Shown: positions 1 through 8,838, numbered from the stretch's first letter. The stretch is 15,835 nucleotides of DNA from Candidatus Planktophila limnetica (GCA_029979485.1 JAPOHK010000010.1:1-15835); one strand, 5' to 3'. Notes: generated by a model from the sequence alone, not told the origin. Translations and numbers: made by a program.

Positions 1-1
1 G

Positions 2-955
2 AGTGCGCAGAAGATTACGAGTCGTTTGTCTCGGACGCAATCAATAATTTCCAAATTGGAAAGTTTGCGTCAACGAGTTAGTGACTTGCCAATTCTTATT
101 GAATTGGCACAGAGCGAGAGCGACACAGCAACTGCGATGGCCGATGCTGAGGCAGAGTTGGATGCAACTAAGAAAGCTGTAAGCGAATTAGAAGTACAGA
201 CACTTCTAAATGGTGAATACGATGATCGTGATGCGCTGATCACTATTCGTTCTGAAGCCGGTGGAGTTGAAGCAGCTGATTGGGCGCAGATGTTGATGCG
301 TATGTATCTGCGTTACTGTGAGCGTCATCAGCTCAAGGTGGACATTCTCGAAACTTCTTATGCTGAAGAAGCAGGAATTAAATCAACGACTTTTAAAGTT
401 AGCGCGCCATACGCCTATGGCACTTTATCTGTTGAACAAGGAACTCACCGACTAGTACGTATCTCTCCATTTGATAGCCAGAGTCGCCGCCACACATCTT
501 TTGCTGGAGTTGAAGTTGTGCCTGTTGTGGATCAAAGTGATCACATTGAAATTGATGAAAAAGAAATTCGAGTAGATGTTTATCGCTCTTCTGGTCCTGG
601 TGGACAAGGCGTTAATACAACGGACTCTGCGGTTCGTATTACTCACATCGCAACTGGCATTGTGGTTTCTTGTCAGAACGAGCGCTCACAAATACAAAAC
701 CGTGCAACTGCAATGGCTGTACTGCAATCTAAGTTATTAGAACGTCGTCGCCAAGAAGAGCAAGCAAAAATCAATGCTCTCAAAGGCGACAACTCCGGTT
801 CATGGGGAAATCAAATGCGTTCATATGTATTAGCTCCGTATCAAATGGTTAAAGATTTGCGCACTGATCATGAAACTGGAAATACAGGTGCAGTTCTCGA
901 CGGAGAAATAGATGACTTCATCGAAGCCGGAATTCGTTGGCGTCGTAGTTCATAA
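2..955 (+). CDS. prfB: Peptide chain release factor 2 (RF2), 5' end outside the window
   Basis: RF2 recognises UGA and UAA stop codons in the ribosomal A site and triggers hydrolysis of the finished peptide. The visible part carries the codon-recognition tripeptide SPF (464-472) in the context RISPFD, which marks RF2 rather than RF1, and the catalytic GGQ loop (599-607) in SGPGGQGVN. The frame stays open upstream of the TTG at 26 to the window edge, and the residues there ([13 protein letters not shown]) match the RF2 N-terminal helical domain, so the TTG is internal and roughly 45-50 residues are missing. The +1 frameshift site that many prfB genes have near codon 26 would lie outside the window, so its presence cannot be judged. 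The TAA stop is embedded in a 16-bp palindrome. ftsE follows after 138 bp, the usual actinobacterial neighbour. Confidence 0.97.
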   Translation, partial: SAQKITSRLSRTQSIISKLESLRQRVSDLPILIELAQSESDTATAMADAEAELDATKKAVSELEVQTLLNGEYDDRDALITIRSEAGGVEAADWAQMLMRMYLRYCERHQLKVDILETSYAEEAGIKSTTFKVSAPYAYGTLSVEQGTHRLVRISPFDSQSRRHTSFAGVEVVPVVDQSDHIEIDEKEIRVDVYRSSGPGGQGVNTTDSAVRITHIATGIVVSCQNERSQIQNRATAMAVLQSKLLERRRQEEQAKINALKGDNSGSWGNQMRSYVLAPYQMVKDLRTDHETGNTGAVLDGEIDDFIEAGIRWRRSS

Positions 956-969
956 ATCACGCGTGATTT
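954..969. repeat. Perfect 16-bp palindrome over the prfB stop codon
   Basis: AAATCACGCGTGATTT is fully self-complementary and begins within the TAA of prfB. A half-site AAATCAC recurs at 985-991, and CGCGTGATT occurs again at 1091-1099 across the GTG start of ftsE. It is not followed by a T-tract, so it is a poor intrinsic terminator. A dimeric regulator site in the prfB-ftsE gap is possible but unproven. Confidence 0.5.
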
Positions 970-1093
970 GCCACACTCAGAGAAAAATCACAGGCTCTAC
1001 TAGTACCTAATTCCCGAGAAAAGTGCGCCTATTCCATAAACTATGGACAGATTAAAAGCACAGGATATTTAGGCCGAATTAATTGGAGCGCGC

Positions 1094-1783
1094 GTGATTC
1101 GTTTTGAAAATGTAACGAAGATATATCCAGGCCAAGATCGTCCTGCCCTCGATAGCGTTTCCCTTGAAATTGTTAAGGGTGAATTCGTTTTCCTCGTTGG
1201 TTTATCTGGTTCAGGTAAGTCCACATTCCTTCGATTGATCTTGCGCGAAGAGCGCCCAACATCTGGAACTATTCATGTGGCTGGAAAAGATTTAGGAACT
1301 CTTGCAACTCACAAGGTTCCAGAACTGCGCCGACAAGTAGGAACAGTTTTCCAAGATTTCCGTTTGCTTCCAAATAAGACAATCACCGAAAACGTCGCTT
1401 TTACATTGCATGTACTCGGATATTCACAAAAAGAGATAAACCGTGAGATTCCAGAAGTTCTAGAACTCGTTGGCTTAGAAGATAAAGCCGATCGCCTTCC
1501 AAATGAAATTTCTGGTGGAGAGCAACAGCGCGTAGCGATTGCTCGTGCATACGTCAGTCGACCACCAATTCTTATTGCTGATGAGCCAACTGGAAACCTA
1601 GATCCGGCTACATCTGTTGGAATTATGAAACTACTTGATCGTATTAACCGCGAAGGAACCACTGTTTTGATGGCAACTCACGATGCCGGAATTGTTGATC
1701 AAATGCGTAAGAGAGTTATCGAATTAGATGGCGGACACGTGATTCGCGACCAAGTTCGCGGCGTTTACGGATACACGGGTTAG
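1094..1783 (+). CDS. ftsE: Cell-division ABC transporter ATPase FtsE
   Basis: FtsE is the cytoplasmic ATPase that works with the membrane protein FtsX to activate peptidoglycan hydrolases at the division site. All ABC ATPase motifs are visible: Walker [10 protein letters not shown] at residues 36-44, Q-loop Q87 (VFQDF), signature SGGEQ at 140-144, Walker B ILIADEP ending in D163-E164, and the H-loop in LMATHD. The length of 229 residues is normal for the family. The start is GTG, chosen because GGAG (1085-1088) lies five bases upstream and the reading [11 protein letters not shown] matches the family N-terminus. ftsX begins nine bases after the stop, so the two are one operon. The 138-bp upstream gap could hold the operon promoter, but I found no convincing -10/-35 pair. 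Confidence 0.97.
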   Translation: MIRFENVTKIYPGQDRPALDSVSLEIVKGEFVFLVGLSGSGKSTFLRLILREERPTSGTIHVAGKDLGTLATHKVPELRRQVGTVFQDFRLLPNKTITENVAFTLHVLGYSQKEINREIPEVLELVGLEDKADRLPNEISGGEQQRVAIARAYVSRPPILIADEPTGNLDPATSVGIMKLLDRINREGTTVLMATHDAGIVDQMRKRVIELDGGHVIRDQVRGVYGYTG

Positions 1784-1792
1784 GGTTAGCAA

Positions 1793-2695
1793 ATGCGCGC
1801 ACGCTTTTTATTAGCTGAAGTTGGAATCGGTCTCAAGCGAAACTTCACAATGACTTTTGCGGTCATCGTCACCGTTGCGATCTCCTTGTCACTACTTGGA
1901 ATCGGACTTCTATCTAACGCACAAGTTAATGCGATGAAGGATTACTGGTATGACAAGATCGAAGTATCGGTATTTCTCTGTGGGTCACTCTCAGAATCTC
2001 CATCATGTTCAGCGGGAATTATTACTTCGGCTCAGCGCCTAGAAATTCAAAATGAATTACAGAAAATGCCTGTTGTTGCTAACGTTTATTACGAATCGCA
2101 ATCACAGGCATATGCGCGCTTCCAAGAACGTTTTAAAGATTCAGCAATTGCACAAAATGTAACTGCAGATCAACTTCCAGAATCATTTCGTGTGAAGCTA
2201 AAAGATCCGCAACAATTTCCAGTAATTGTTAGCGCATTCTCTGGTCGACCAGGTGTTGACTTAGTTCAAGATCAGCGAACGATTCTCGAGAAGTTCTTCC
2301 GCTTATTGGCAGTACTAAGAAATGGTGCGCTCCTTGTTGGACTCGCATCCGTTCTTACGGCTGCACTTTTGATTAGCAACACACTTCGTATTGCAGCATT
2401 TAATAGACGACGTGAAACCGGTGTGATGAAACTAGTTGGAGCATCATCGTGGTCGATTCAACTTCCGTTTTTGCTCGAAGGTGTAATCTCGGCAATCATC
2501 GGTTGGGGTCTAGCAACTGGATTGCTCTCACTCCTTAAAACCGTGGTTGATTCCAAAGTTGCGCCGCTTTTAACCTTTACCAAGTTCTTTGGATGGGGCG
2601 AAGTCTGGGCCGCATCTGGTTGGCTCTTGCTGACAGGACTTGGTGTTTCAGTTCTGGCTTCATTGGTAACTCTTCGCCGCTATCTCAAGGTTTAA
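1793..2695 (+). CDS. ftsX: Cell-division protein FtsX
   Basis: FtsX is the membrane partner of FtsE and passes its ATPase cycle to periplasmic or cell-wall hydrolases. The 300-residue protein has the expected topology: a first membrane segment at about residues 19-42, a large extracytoplasmic domain (about 43-170), then three membrane segments near 175-197, 222-245 and 270-293. The external domain contains two cysteines in VFLCGSLSESPSC, close to the first membrane segment and able to form a disulfide, which I recall as common in actinobacterial FtsX. The ATG is preceded by AGGG seven bases upstream, inside a duplicated GGGTTA (1777-1788) that also includes the ftsE stop codon. Translation is likely coupled to ftsE. 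Confidence 0.96.
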   Translation: MRARFLLAEVGIGLKRNFTMTFAVIVTVAISLSLLGIGLLSNAQVNAMKDYWYDKIEVSVFLCGSLSESPSCSAGIITSAQRLEIQNELQKMPVVANVYYESQSQAYARFQERFKDSAIAQNVTADQLPESFRVKLKDPQQFPVIVSAFSGRPGVDLVQDQRTILEKFFRLLAVLRNGALLVGLASVLTAALLISNTLRIAAFNRRRETGVMKLVGASSWSIQLPFLLEGVISAIIGWGLATGLLSLLKTVVDSKVAPLLTFTKFFGWGEVWAASGWLLLTGLGVSVLASLVTLRRYLKV

Positions 2696-2705
2696 TTATC
2701 TCTTA

Positions 2706-2723
2706 ACAACTGCAATCAGTTGT
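2706..2723 (+). other. Short hairpin between ftsX and smpB
   Basis: ACAACTG (2706-2712) and CAGTTGT (2717-2723) form a perfect 7-bp stem with a CAAT loop, starting 11 bases after the ftsX stop. There is no T-tract, so it may be only a pause or processing site, and smpB may be read from the ftsEX promoter. Confidence 0.4.
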
Positions 2724-2744
2724 CTTATCAGGGGGTGATGTGCG

Positions 2745-3224
2745 ATGGTCAAAGAAGTTGGTCGCAAGGTCATCGCCCAGAATAAGAAAGCCCGTCACGA
2801 TTATTCGATCGAAGATGTATTTGAGTGCGGCATTGTTTTAACTGGAACCGAAGTTAAATCACTTCGCATGGGTCGAGCATCATTAATTGATGGTTTCGCC
2901 ATGGTTGATAAGGGCGAACTCTGGTTAAGCGGCGTTCATATTCCTGAATACACACAAGGCACCTGGACGAATCACACTCCACGTCGTGATCGCAAACTTC
3001 TCGTGCACTCTGCTGAAATTCGTAAACTCTCCGCACGTATGAAAGAAGGCGGACTTACACTTGTTCCGCTTTCTCTGTACTTTAAAGATGGAAAAGCAAA
3101 GATTGAATTAGCAGTTGCTAAAGGTAAGAAAGTTCATGACAAACGCGCTGCACTGATGGAGCGTCAAGCTAGCCGCGAAATAGAGCGCGAAGTTTCGCGT
3201 CGCCGCTCAGGAAAAGATTCTTAA
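2745..3224 (+). CDS. smpB: SsrA-binding protein SmpB
   Basis: SmpB binds the tRNA-like part of tmRNA and delivers it to ribosomes stalled on broken mRNA for trans-translation. The 159-residue protein shows the family N-terminus ([14 protein letters not shown]), the core motif GTEVKSLR, the beta-barrel stretch through [10 protein letters not shown], and the basic C-terminal tail after the DKR motif that occupies the empty mRNA channel. The ATG at 2745 is chosen because AGGGGG lies about ten bases upstream; the nearby GTG and ATG triplets at 2735-2742 are out of frame. Its RNA partner ssrA begins 145 bp downstream on the same strand, the classical actinobacterial arrangement. Confidence 0.97.
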   Translation: MVKEVGRKVIAQNKKARHDYSIEDVFECGIVLTGTEVKSLRMGRASLIDGFAMVDKGELWLSGVHIPEYTQGTWTNHTPRRDRKLLVHSAEIRKLSARMKEGGLTLVPLSLYFKDGKAKIELAVAKGKKVHDKRAALMERQASREIEREVSRRRSGKDS

Positions 3225-3369
3225 TAACCTTTTGCAGGCTTAATTTTTACCTCGTTTTGTATCTTTTTTTACTGAGCCTTACACTTATCTACTCATTACT
3301 GAACGCACGTGTGCGTATTCGGAAAATGAAAACAAAAACTAAATAGTGGGAAATGCTTTCCACACCCAT

Positions 3370-3741
3370 GGGGGTGAACGGTCTCGACTTTGGAAGTTGA
3401 TTCAGGGGAAGCGGGCCGAGGAAGCCAGGATGATCTCGTTAACCAAAAACCTGTGCAAAAAATAAGTGCAAGTACAACTCGCACTGATTACGCCCTAGCT
3501 GCATAAGCTAGCCCCGTAATCCGTCAGCTCAGATTCCGTCTTCGGTCTGAAACCTGGCGTCGCTAGAAGGCTCTTTCTAAAGTGGCGTTGCGAACACTGT
3601 AGAAGAAACTTTTCGCAAATGAGTTCGTCGAATACTTGTGTGTATGAGATTCGGAACTGAGAAAACGATAAACACACTACGCCCGTAGAAGCCCTGTTTT
3701 AATCCCGAAGGACCCGGGTTCGATTCCCGGCACCTCCACCA
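3370..3741 (+). ncRNA. ssrA: Transfer-messenger RNA (tmRNA, one-piece)
   Basis: tmRNA rescues stalled ribosomes and tags the incomplete protein for proteolysis. The 5' end GGGGGTG (3370-3376) pairs with CACCTCC (3731-3737) as the acceptor stem, with a G3-U70 pair that is the alanine identity signal, followed by A73 and an encoded CCA (3739-3741). A T-arm with TTCGATT loop precedes it. The tag reading frame begins at the resume codon GCA (3468) and ends at TAA (3504-3506), encoding ASTTRTDYALAA, close to the mycobacterial tag as I remember it (ADSHQRDYALAA). A hairpin at 3346-3363 sits just before the mature 5' end and may belong to the RNase P leader. TTTTT follows the CCA directly, so the T-arm/acceptor hairpin plus this tract may end transcription. 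The next gene converges from the other side after seven bases. Confidence 0.96.
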
Positions 3742-3748
3742 TTTTTAT

Positions 3749-4015
3749 TTACTTACGCACAAACTCTCGCTTGAGTGCAAATGCACTAGCGGCAATTGCA
3801 AAGAGTGCAAATAACTTTGCACCGATTGCTACACCTTCTAGCAATAGTCCTATCCCCAAGCCCATTCCAAGGGCGCACAATAAAGCGATGATGACTCGGC
3901 GAACAATGTTTAATGTTTTATTGGCGCTTCGAATAAAAGTAAGTCCAATTGCAATTGGTCCAGACAGAATCATGGTCAGCAAAATGATTCCAACAACCAG
4001 AGCTAGAGACTCCAT
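3749..4015 (-). CDS. Small three-helix membrane protein of unknown function
   Basis: The 88-residue protein is very hydrophobic, with likely membrane segments at about residues 4-27, 37-61 and 62-80, and a short basic C-terminus (KREFVRK). I do not recognise a family. Its ATG overlaps the stop of the upstream GNAT gene by one base (TAATG), which argues for translational coupling and a real gene. An overlapping frame on the opposite strand lacks any start context and reads as a shadow. The gene ends seven bases from the 3' end of tmRNA, which is transcribed towards it. Confidence 0.72.
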   Translation of the reverse strand: MESLALVVGIILLTMILSGPIAIGLTFIRSANKTLNIVRRVIIALLCALGMGLGIGLLLEGVAIGAKLFALFAIAASAFALKREFVRK

Positions 4016-4590
4016 TACGACAACCCCTGCCAGTTTTTTTGAAGTACGGCGAACAAATCCATATCTATGACATCGCCATTTGCACGAATAACTCGTTGGC
4101 GTAGCAAACCTTCATGTTCATAACCTGCTCGTGTGACGACTTTTTTTGATGCCTCATTGTCATGATCAATCATGGCCTCAATTCGGTTCCAGCCCATTGT
4201 TTCGAATCCAAAGTTAGTCAGAACTTTGACTGCAGTTGTTCCTATCGATTTTCCACGGTGCTCTTTTGCGATCCAATAGCCAATTTCAGCAACTTTATTG
4301 TTGAAATTTGGTGAGTGAAAAGAAATAACTCCAGCTAACGCAGGTGCACTTCCACCATTAGTTTCGATGACAAATCTAATCTCGCGCTTACTCTGCAATC
4401 CTTCAGGATCAAGTTGGCGCACAAATGATTGTGCATGTTCGAGTGTGTAATTAGCCGGAACTGTTGTGAAGTGTGAAATCAATGGATCTTGGCACGCCTT
4501 ATAAATGCCTTCGATATCGCTTTCCCGAGATGGACGCAGCGTAAGAGTTCCATATGTAAGTGTTGGAACTTCACTCGGCCACCAAATCAT
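4015..4590 (-). CDS. GNAT family N-acetyltransferase (RimJ/RimL-like)
   Basis: Acetyl-CoA dependent N-acetyltransferase of the group that includes ribosomal-protein acetylases RimJ/RimL and many small-molecule acetylases; the substrate cannot be read from sequence. The 191-residue protein has the family order: N-terminal LTLRPSRESD strand, the IGYWIAKEHRGKSIG acetyl-CoA loop (RGKSIG at residues 112-117), then NEASKKVVTRAGYEHEG, the typical late motif with Asn145. Its ATG lies only 28 bases downstream of the tRNA-fMet gene on the same strand with no clear Shine-Dalgarno or separate promoter, so it is probably co-transcribed with the tRNA. The stop overlaps the start of the next small membrane protein. 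Confidence 0.85.
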   Translation of the reverse strand: MIWWPSEVPTLTYGTLTLRPSRESDIEGIYKACQDPLISHFTTVPANYTLEHAQSFVRQLDPEGLQSKREIRFVIETNGGSAPALAGVISFHSPNFNNKVAEIGYWIAKEHRGKSIGTTAVKVLTNFGFETMGWNRIEAMIDHDNEASKKVVTRAGYEHEGLLRQRVIRANGDVIDMDLFAVLQKNWQGLS

Positions 4591-4615
4591 GGCTTAAGAA
4601 TGGCACAGCTCAAAC

Positions 4616-4692
<77 letters not shown>

Positions 4693-4703
4693 TCGGTGCC
4701 TTA

Positions 4704-4732
4704 ATCGTAAGTGAGCACGCAGTATTCACCAA
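4704..4732 (-). promoter_or_regulatory. Candidate promoter for tRNA-fMet (and GNAT)
   Basis: On the minus strand TTGGTG (4732-4727) and TACGAT (4709-4704) are separated by 17 bases, placing a start site about five to seven bases before the mature tRNA 5' end. Agreement with TTGACA/TATAAT is three and four of six, so this is a moderate match supported mainly by position. Confidence 0.4.
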
Positions 4733-4740
4733 ATCCGTGA

Positions 4741-4767
4741 GTGCGCTTCATGAATTTAGAAGCGCAC
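4741..4767 (-). terminator. Hairpin after the UPF0182 gene
   Basis: GTGCGCTTC (4741-4749) and GAAGCGCAC (4759-4767) form a perfect 9-bp stem with a 9-base loop, 37 bases past the UPF0182 stop in its direction of transcription. No T-run follows on the minus strand, so it is at best a non-canonical terminator or an RNA 3'-end stabiliser separating UPF0182 from the tRNA-fMet unit. Confidence 0.5.
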
Positions 4768-4803
4768 ATAGAGCGAAGATAGAGAAAAGTCAGAGATTGG
4801 TAA

Positions 4804-7647
4804 TTACTTTTTACTCTGTGCAGATGTTGCAGCATCAATTGCTGCTTTTAAACGATCCTGTGCTTTTCCATATGCTGCAAAATCGCCCTTGGCTAATGCC
4901 GCCCGTGAATCTGCAAGTGCTTGTCGAGCATCTGCGAGTGCGTTAGCCAAATCATTTGCGCGAGTTGTGCTCTGTCCTGGACCAGTGGATTGACCTGTTC
5001 CAGATGTACCAGAGTTACCAGCAAAGACTTGATCAAGTGCGCCTTTGAGAGTGTCACTAAATCCAATCTGATCGCCAAATGAAACTAATACCTTTTGAAG
5101 TAGTGGATACGCAGCGGCGTTAGATGTTGCACGAACATAAACAGGTTGAACATAAAGTAATCCACCACCAACTGGAAGTGTTAGCAAGTTACCGAGTACA
5201 ACATCTGATCCGCCTTGGCGCAACAATGAAAGTGAGTTAGCAACTTCTGGTTTAGCTTCAAAGTTGGATGCGACCTGTGAAGGACCAGCGATGTTGGTGC
5301 TTCGCGGTAATTGAAGAACTGTAATCTTTCCGTAATCTGGACCAGCATCTGAATTTACTGTCGCAAATGCTGCCAAGTTTTCACGGCCACCACGAGGTAC
5401 AAATGGCGTGGTTAAAGAGAAGAACGGTTTATCAGAACCAGGCAATTGCATCGTCATGTAATACGGAGGCTGGTTTCCAGCATTTGCACCAAATGTTGAT
5501 GGGTCACGAGGTACGCGCCAGAAGTCTTGTCCACCGTAAAACGCTGCTGCTGTCTTAACGTGATAAGCGCTCAAAATATCGCGTTGAATTCTAAACATAT
5601 CTTCTGGATAACGGATGTGTTCCATTAGCTGAGCGGAGATCTCAGACTTTGGCTTAATGCTCTTAGGGAAAGCCTTTGACCATGTCTTTAGAACTGGATC
5701 TTTCTCATCCCATTGATACAAGCTAACTGTTCCGTCATAGGCATCAACAGTTGCTTTTACAGAGTTGCGAATGTAGTTAACACTCTGATTTCCCTGCGCA
5801 GTAATTGATGCTGAGTTTGCAGTTAATGCATCATTTGTAGCGTTAGAAAGTGTTGTCCGGCGCGAATATGGATAGCCCGCACTTGTTGTGTAGCCATCGA
5901 TGATCCACAAAATGCTACCATCTACGAGTGCTGGATATGGGTCTCCATCAAGTGTTAACCAAGGTGCAACCTTTGCGACACGATCACGTGGATTTCTTTC
6001 AAACAAGATCTTTGAGTCTTTATTAATCAAGTTTGAGAGCAAAATGCGTTGTTCTTGATACTTGAGTGCAAAAACTAATTTATTAAAGAGTGAGCCAACA
6101 GGCACTCCACCCTTTCCAGAATATGTAACGTTCTTTTGTCCATTTGGTGAGGCGTCATCTGGATAGTCGAACTCAACTGGTTCGCCAGTTGTCGTTCCAC
6201 CGATGATTGAATAATCGGGAACGTTTTCACCAAAGTAAATACGTGGTTCGAAATCGCCAAGACCCTTTGTTGGTGGCAAGTCGCCAACCACGAATGAAGG
6301 CTTTCCATCGGCGTCACGAACATTTCCGTATGCCGCTACGAAACCAAAACCGTGTGTGTAAACAAGGTGATCGTTAATCCAGTTACGACTTGGGTTTCCA
6401 TCAATATTTAATTCGCGAACAGCAACGATTGTGTCGTATGAAACTCCGTTGACTTTATAACGATCAACATCGAGTGTTGCCCCAAATGTGTAGTACGGCT
6501 TAATTTGCTGTAGTTGTCTAAATGTTGGTGAAAGTACGTTTGGATCCATCAAGCGAATATTTGAAATAGTTGCTGCGTCCTTAGAGAGCTGGCCTGCAGC
6601 AGCGTTCAGTGTTGCTTGGAAATCTTTTACTTCAACAGCAGATAACCCGAAAGCATCTCGAGTTGCATCAATATTGCGCTGAATAAACGGTGCTTCCTTA
6701 GAAGACTCACTTGGCTTTACTTGGAATTGCTGAATCGCTGCTGGATAAATACCGGCAATAAGAACAGATGAAACAACTAGCAGGGCAGTTCCGGCTGCGG
6801 GAAGTAGCCATGATCTGCGAACAATGTTGGCAAAGAAAAGAATTGAACATATAAGAGCGATACCGGTCAAAATTGCTTTTGCTGGCAATAGTGCATTGAC
6901 GTCGGTGTAAGTCAGACCAGTTATTAATCTATTTTCTTTTAGGGCCAGAGCGTAGCGATCTAGCCAATATGCGCCGGCCTTGAGCAATACAACAAGACCA
7001 AGTAGAACTGAAAGTTGAACACGAGCTGCAACTGTTGTGCGTTCTTGGGGTACTTGCGGACGAATTCCACCGTATAAGTAATGAACAATTGCAGAACCAA
7101 TGATTGCAAATACGAGTGTTGAGATTGCCCATCCAACAAGTGCTTGGTACATCGGCAACTTAAATGCGAAGAATGAGATATCTAATCCAAATTGTGGATC
7201 TGTAACACCAAATGGAGTTGCGTTTCTAAATAGCAACCATGTATCCCAAAGTTGAGATGCTGATGATCCACCAAAATAAAAGAGAACAAGTGCTAGACCA
7301 ACCAACACTAAACGACGAATAGGTTCGATTTGTGAACGGTAACGCTCGAGATTATCTGCTTCGATACTTTGTGGGACGTATAAAGGTCGCTTACGAAATG
7401 CGATGTAGATATTTGAAGTAATGATTAGCGAAGTTGCTAATCCTCCAACAATAAAGACGGTTGCTTTAGTTAGAAGAATTGTTGACCAGACTTCGGTGAA
7501 GTCAACTGATTTAAACCATAGCCAATCTGCATAGAAACCACTGAGGCTTACGAGTGCAATTGATGCCACAACCAAAATTCCAATAACAATTGGAAGTGGT
7601 CCTCGGCGACGTCGGTTAAAGTTTAAATTAGGGAAGTTATTGGTCAT
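4804..7647 (-). CDS. UPF0182 family large integral membrane protein
   Basis: A member of UPF0182 (mycobacterial counterpart Rv3193c, from memory), a conserved actinobacterial membrane protein of unknown biochemical role. The 947 residues hold seven likely membrane segments (about 17-38, 57-83, 111-130, 166-192, 209-230, 255-275, 279-302), then a very large extracytoplasmic domain up to about residue 870. The end is a Gly/Ser/Thr-rich linker followed by an Ala-rich, probably helical tail (ALADARQALADSRAALAKGD). Full length matches the family. The start ATG at 7647 begins MTNNFPNLNF with a basic patch before the first helix; no good Shine-Dalgarno precedes it. It lies 48 bases downstream of the Lon-like protease gene, so the two are probably one operon, as in other Actinobacteria. 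Confidence 0.93.
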   Translation of the reverse strand: MTNNFPNLNFNRRRRGPLPIVIGILVVASIALVSLSGFYADWLWFKSVDFTEVWSTILLTKATVFIVGGLATSLIITSNIYIAFRKRPLYVPQSIEADNLERYRSQIEPIRRLVLVGLALVLFYFGGSSASQLWDTWLLFRNATPFGVTDPQFGLDISFFAFKLPMYQALVGWAISTLVFAIIGSAIVHYLYGGIRPQVPQERTTVAARVQLSVLLGLVVLLKAGAYWLDRYALALKENRLITGLTYTDVNALLPAKAILTGIALICSILFFANIVRRSWLLPAAGTALLVVSSVLIAGIYPAAIQQFQVKPSESSKEAPFIQRNIDATRDAFGLSAVEVKDFQATLNAAAGQLSKDAATISNIRLMDPNVLSPTFRQLQQIKPYYTFGATLDVDRYKVNGVSYDTIVAVRELNIDGNPSRNWINDHLVYTHGFGFVAAYGNVRDADGKPSFVVGDLPPTKGLGDFEPRIYFGENVPDYSIIGGTTTGEPVEFDYPDDASPNGQKNVTYSGKGGVPVGSLFNKLVFALKYQEQRILLSNLINKDSKILFERNPRDRVAKVAPWLTLDGDPYPALVDGSILWIIDGYTTSAGYPYSRRTTLSNATNDALTANSASITAQGNQSVNYIRNSVKATVDAYDGTVSLYQWDEKDPVLKTWSKAFPKSIKPKSEISAQLMEHIRYPEDMFRIQRDILSAYHVKTAAAFYGGQDFWRVPRDPSTFGANAGNQPPYYMTMQLPGSDKPFFSLTTPFVPRGGRENLAAFATVNSDAGPDYGKITVLQLPRSTNIAGPSQVASNFEAKPEVANSLSLLRQGGSDVVLGNLLTLPVGGGLLYVQPVYVRATSNAAAYPLLQKVLVSFGDQIGFSDTLKGALDQVFAGNSGTSGTGQSTGPGQSTTRANDLANALADARQALADSRAALAKGDFAAYGKAQDRLKAAIDAATSAQSKK

Positions 7648-7695
7648 GAGTAAAAGATACTGAACAGGGTGCTTTCTCTGCCACTCGGGAAGGTT

Positions 7696-8475
7696 TTAAA
7701 CCCTCTTTGCGCAGGTCATACCTAACTCTTGGGGCGAACTATTTGCAGATAGTGCCTTTACGGCATCGTCGATCGTTCGAATTGCATAAAGGGTTATGCC
7801 TTCTGGAACCGAAGTAATCTCTCTGCAGTTAGAACGCGGTGATAGAAATACCGTCACTCCAACTCTCGCTGCTGCAATTAACTTTTCATCAATTCCGCCG
7901 ATTGGTCCAACATTTCCGGATGGATCAATCGTTCCGGTACCCGCAACTTTTCGACCACGTAATAAATCATCCGGAGTGAGCTCTTCAATAACTCCGAGAG
8001 TAAAAATCATTCCACCACTTGGTCCGCCTGTGTCTTTTACATCTAATGTAATTAACTTTGGATCAACACTTGGTAGCTGCGGATAATTCTTTTTAACATA
8101 CGCAAGCGCTACAGCCTTCGCTTTATCTTGCGAAGTAGTCATATCCACTTTGGCTTCTTTATCAATCACTTTTGCATCGACATTATCTGGATAAAGCACA
8201 GAACGAGGGAAAACTCTCTGATCGCCATTTGCCCAGCCATAAACAATCTCACCAGAAAACATCGCTGAGTCTGGACTTGTCACGCGCACGGCCAATAAGT
8301 AGAGCGAACCAGTTGGCTTGTATGAATTCTCAGATTTAATTGAAATGACTTTATCTAAAACATCAGTGGCGCCACCGGGCATTACGACAACAAATGGAAG
8401 CGGAGCAAATAGTGCTAAACCGAAGAAAAGAGCTATGAGTGCTTTGACTGCAATTGGAAGAGATGAGTAACGCAT
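7696..8475 (-). CDS. Membrane-anchored Lon-like (S16) serine protease, YlbL-type, without PDZ domain
   Basis: Extracytoplasmic protease of the YlbL/Rv3194c kind. An N-terminal membrane anchor (about residues 10-32) is followed by the YlbL N-terminal region (to SVLYP near residue 95). The C-terminal S16 Lon catalytic domain carries the Ser-Lys dyad: Ser in GGPSGGMIF and Lys in GGIDEKLIAAA, with the conserved GTGTIDPSGNVGPIGG between them. At 259 residues it is about 80 shorter than the roughly 340-residue relatives I remember. The missing part is where the PDZ domain normally sits: the text passes directly from VKKNYPQLPSVDPKLITLDV to the catalytic domain. The gene starts two bases after the upstream small membrane protein gene and precedes UPF0182 in the same direction. 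Confidence 0.88.
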   Translation of the reverse strand: MRYSSLPIAVKALIALFFGLALFAPLPFVVVMPGGATDVLDKVISIKSENSYKPTGSLYLLAVRVTSPDSAMFSGEIVYGWANGDQRVFPRSVLYPDNVDAKVIDKEAKVDMTTSQDKAKAVALAYVKKNYPQLPSVDPKLITLDVKDTGGPSGGMIFTLGVIEELTPDDLLRGRKVAGTGTIDPSGNVGPIGGIDEKLIAAARVGVTVFLSPRSNCREITSVPEGITLYAIRTIDDAVKALSANSSPQELGMTCAKRV

Positions 8476-8477
8476 TG

Positions 8478-8726
8478 CTATTGCGGCGTGCGATCTTGAT
8501 TTGGATCAGGAATCTGATTGCGCGTTGGATCATTGCGATTAATAGGTGTCTGATTGTTGGGATCTCTAAATGTGCTTTGAAACTCCGCAAACTTTCCAAT
8601 TGAACGGCTTGTTTCTGATTCGAAACGGTCTTTAAATTTGGTCACCCAAACCACGTAACCTAAAGCGCCTATCAAGCCCGTAGCAGGAATAACCCACCAA
8701 ATAAGGGCGACGAATGCACTGGACAT
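8478..8726 (-). CDS. Small single-pass membrane protein, hypothetical
   Basis: This 82-residue protein has one membrane segment (about residues 6-30, starting FVALIWWVIPATG), a short charged stretch (TKFKDRFESETSRS), and a Pro/Asn/Asp/Arg-rich, probably disordered C-terminal tail (from about residue 52). Function is unknown. It is first in the minus-strand operon and ends two bases before the Lon-like protease start, which suggests a partner or accessory role, though this is context only. The ATG has only a weak AGG-like sequence upstream. Confidence 0.75.
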   Translation of the reverse strand: MSSAFVALIWWVIPATGLIGALGYVVWVTKFKDRFESETSRSIGKFAEFQSTFRDPNNQTPINRNDPTRNQIPDPNQDRTPQ

Positions 8727-8838
8727 GTTCCTAGCCTAGAGGTTCCGTGCTCCGGTCGCGCGACACATTCGGTGAGAAAGGGTGGCTGGAATTATTTCCA
8801 CTCGCCAAGCGTTGTAACCACTGACACACTAACGAAGC

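Noticed and set aside
26..28. TTG as the prfB start
   Set aside because: The frame is open upstream to the window edge and the upstream residues match RF2, so the gene simply begins outside the window.
1034..1046. Hairpin CCATA-AAC-TATGG before ftsE
   Set aside because: A 5-bp stem of this kind is expected by chance and has no T-tract.
3225..3369. Promoter search upstream of ssrA
   Set aside because: The region is T-rich with weak boxes, but no -35/-10 pair with proper spacing to the tmRNA 5' end was convincing.
3296..3677. Two minus-strand frames of about 60 codons
   Set aside because: They lie across the tmRNA gene, whose acceptor stem, T-arm and tag frame are unambiguous.
3771..4070. 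99-codon plus-strand frame
   Set aside because: It is antisense to the membrane protein and GNAT genes and lacks a ribosome binding site; the minus-strand frames overlap cleanly as TAATG.
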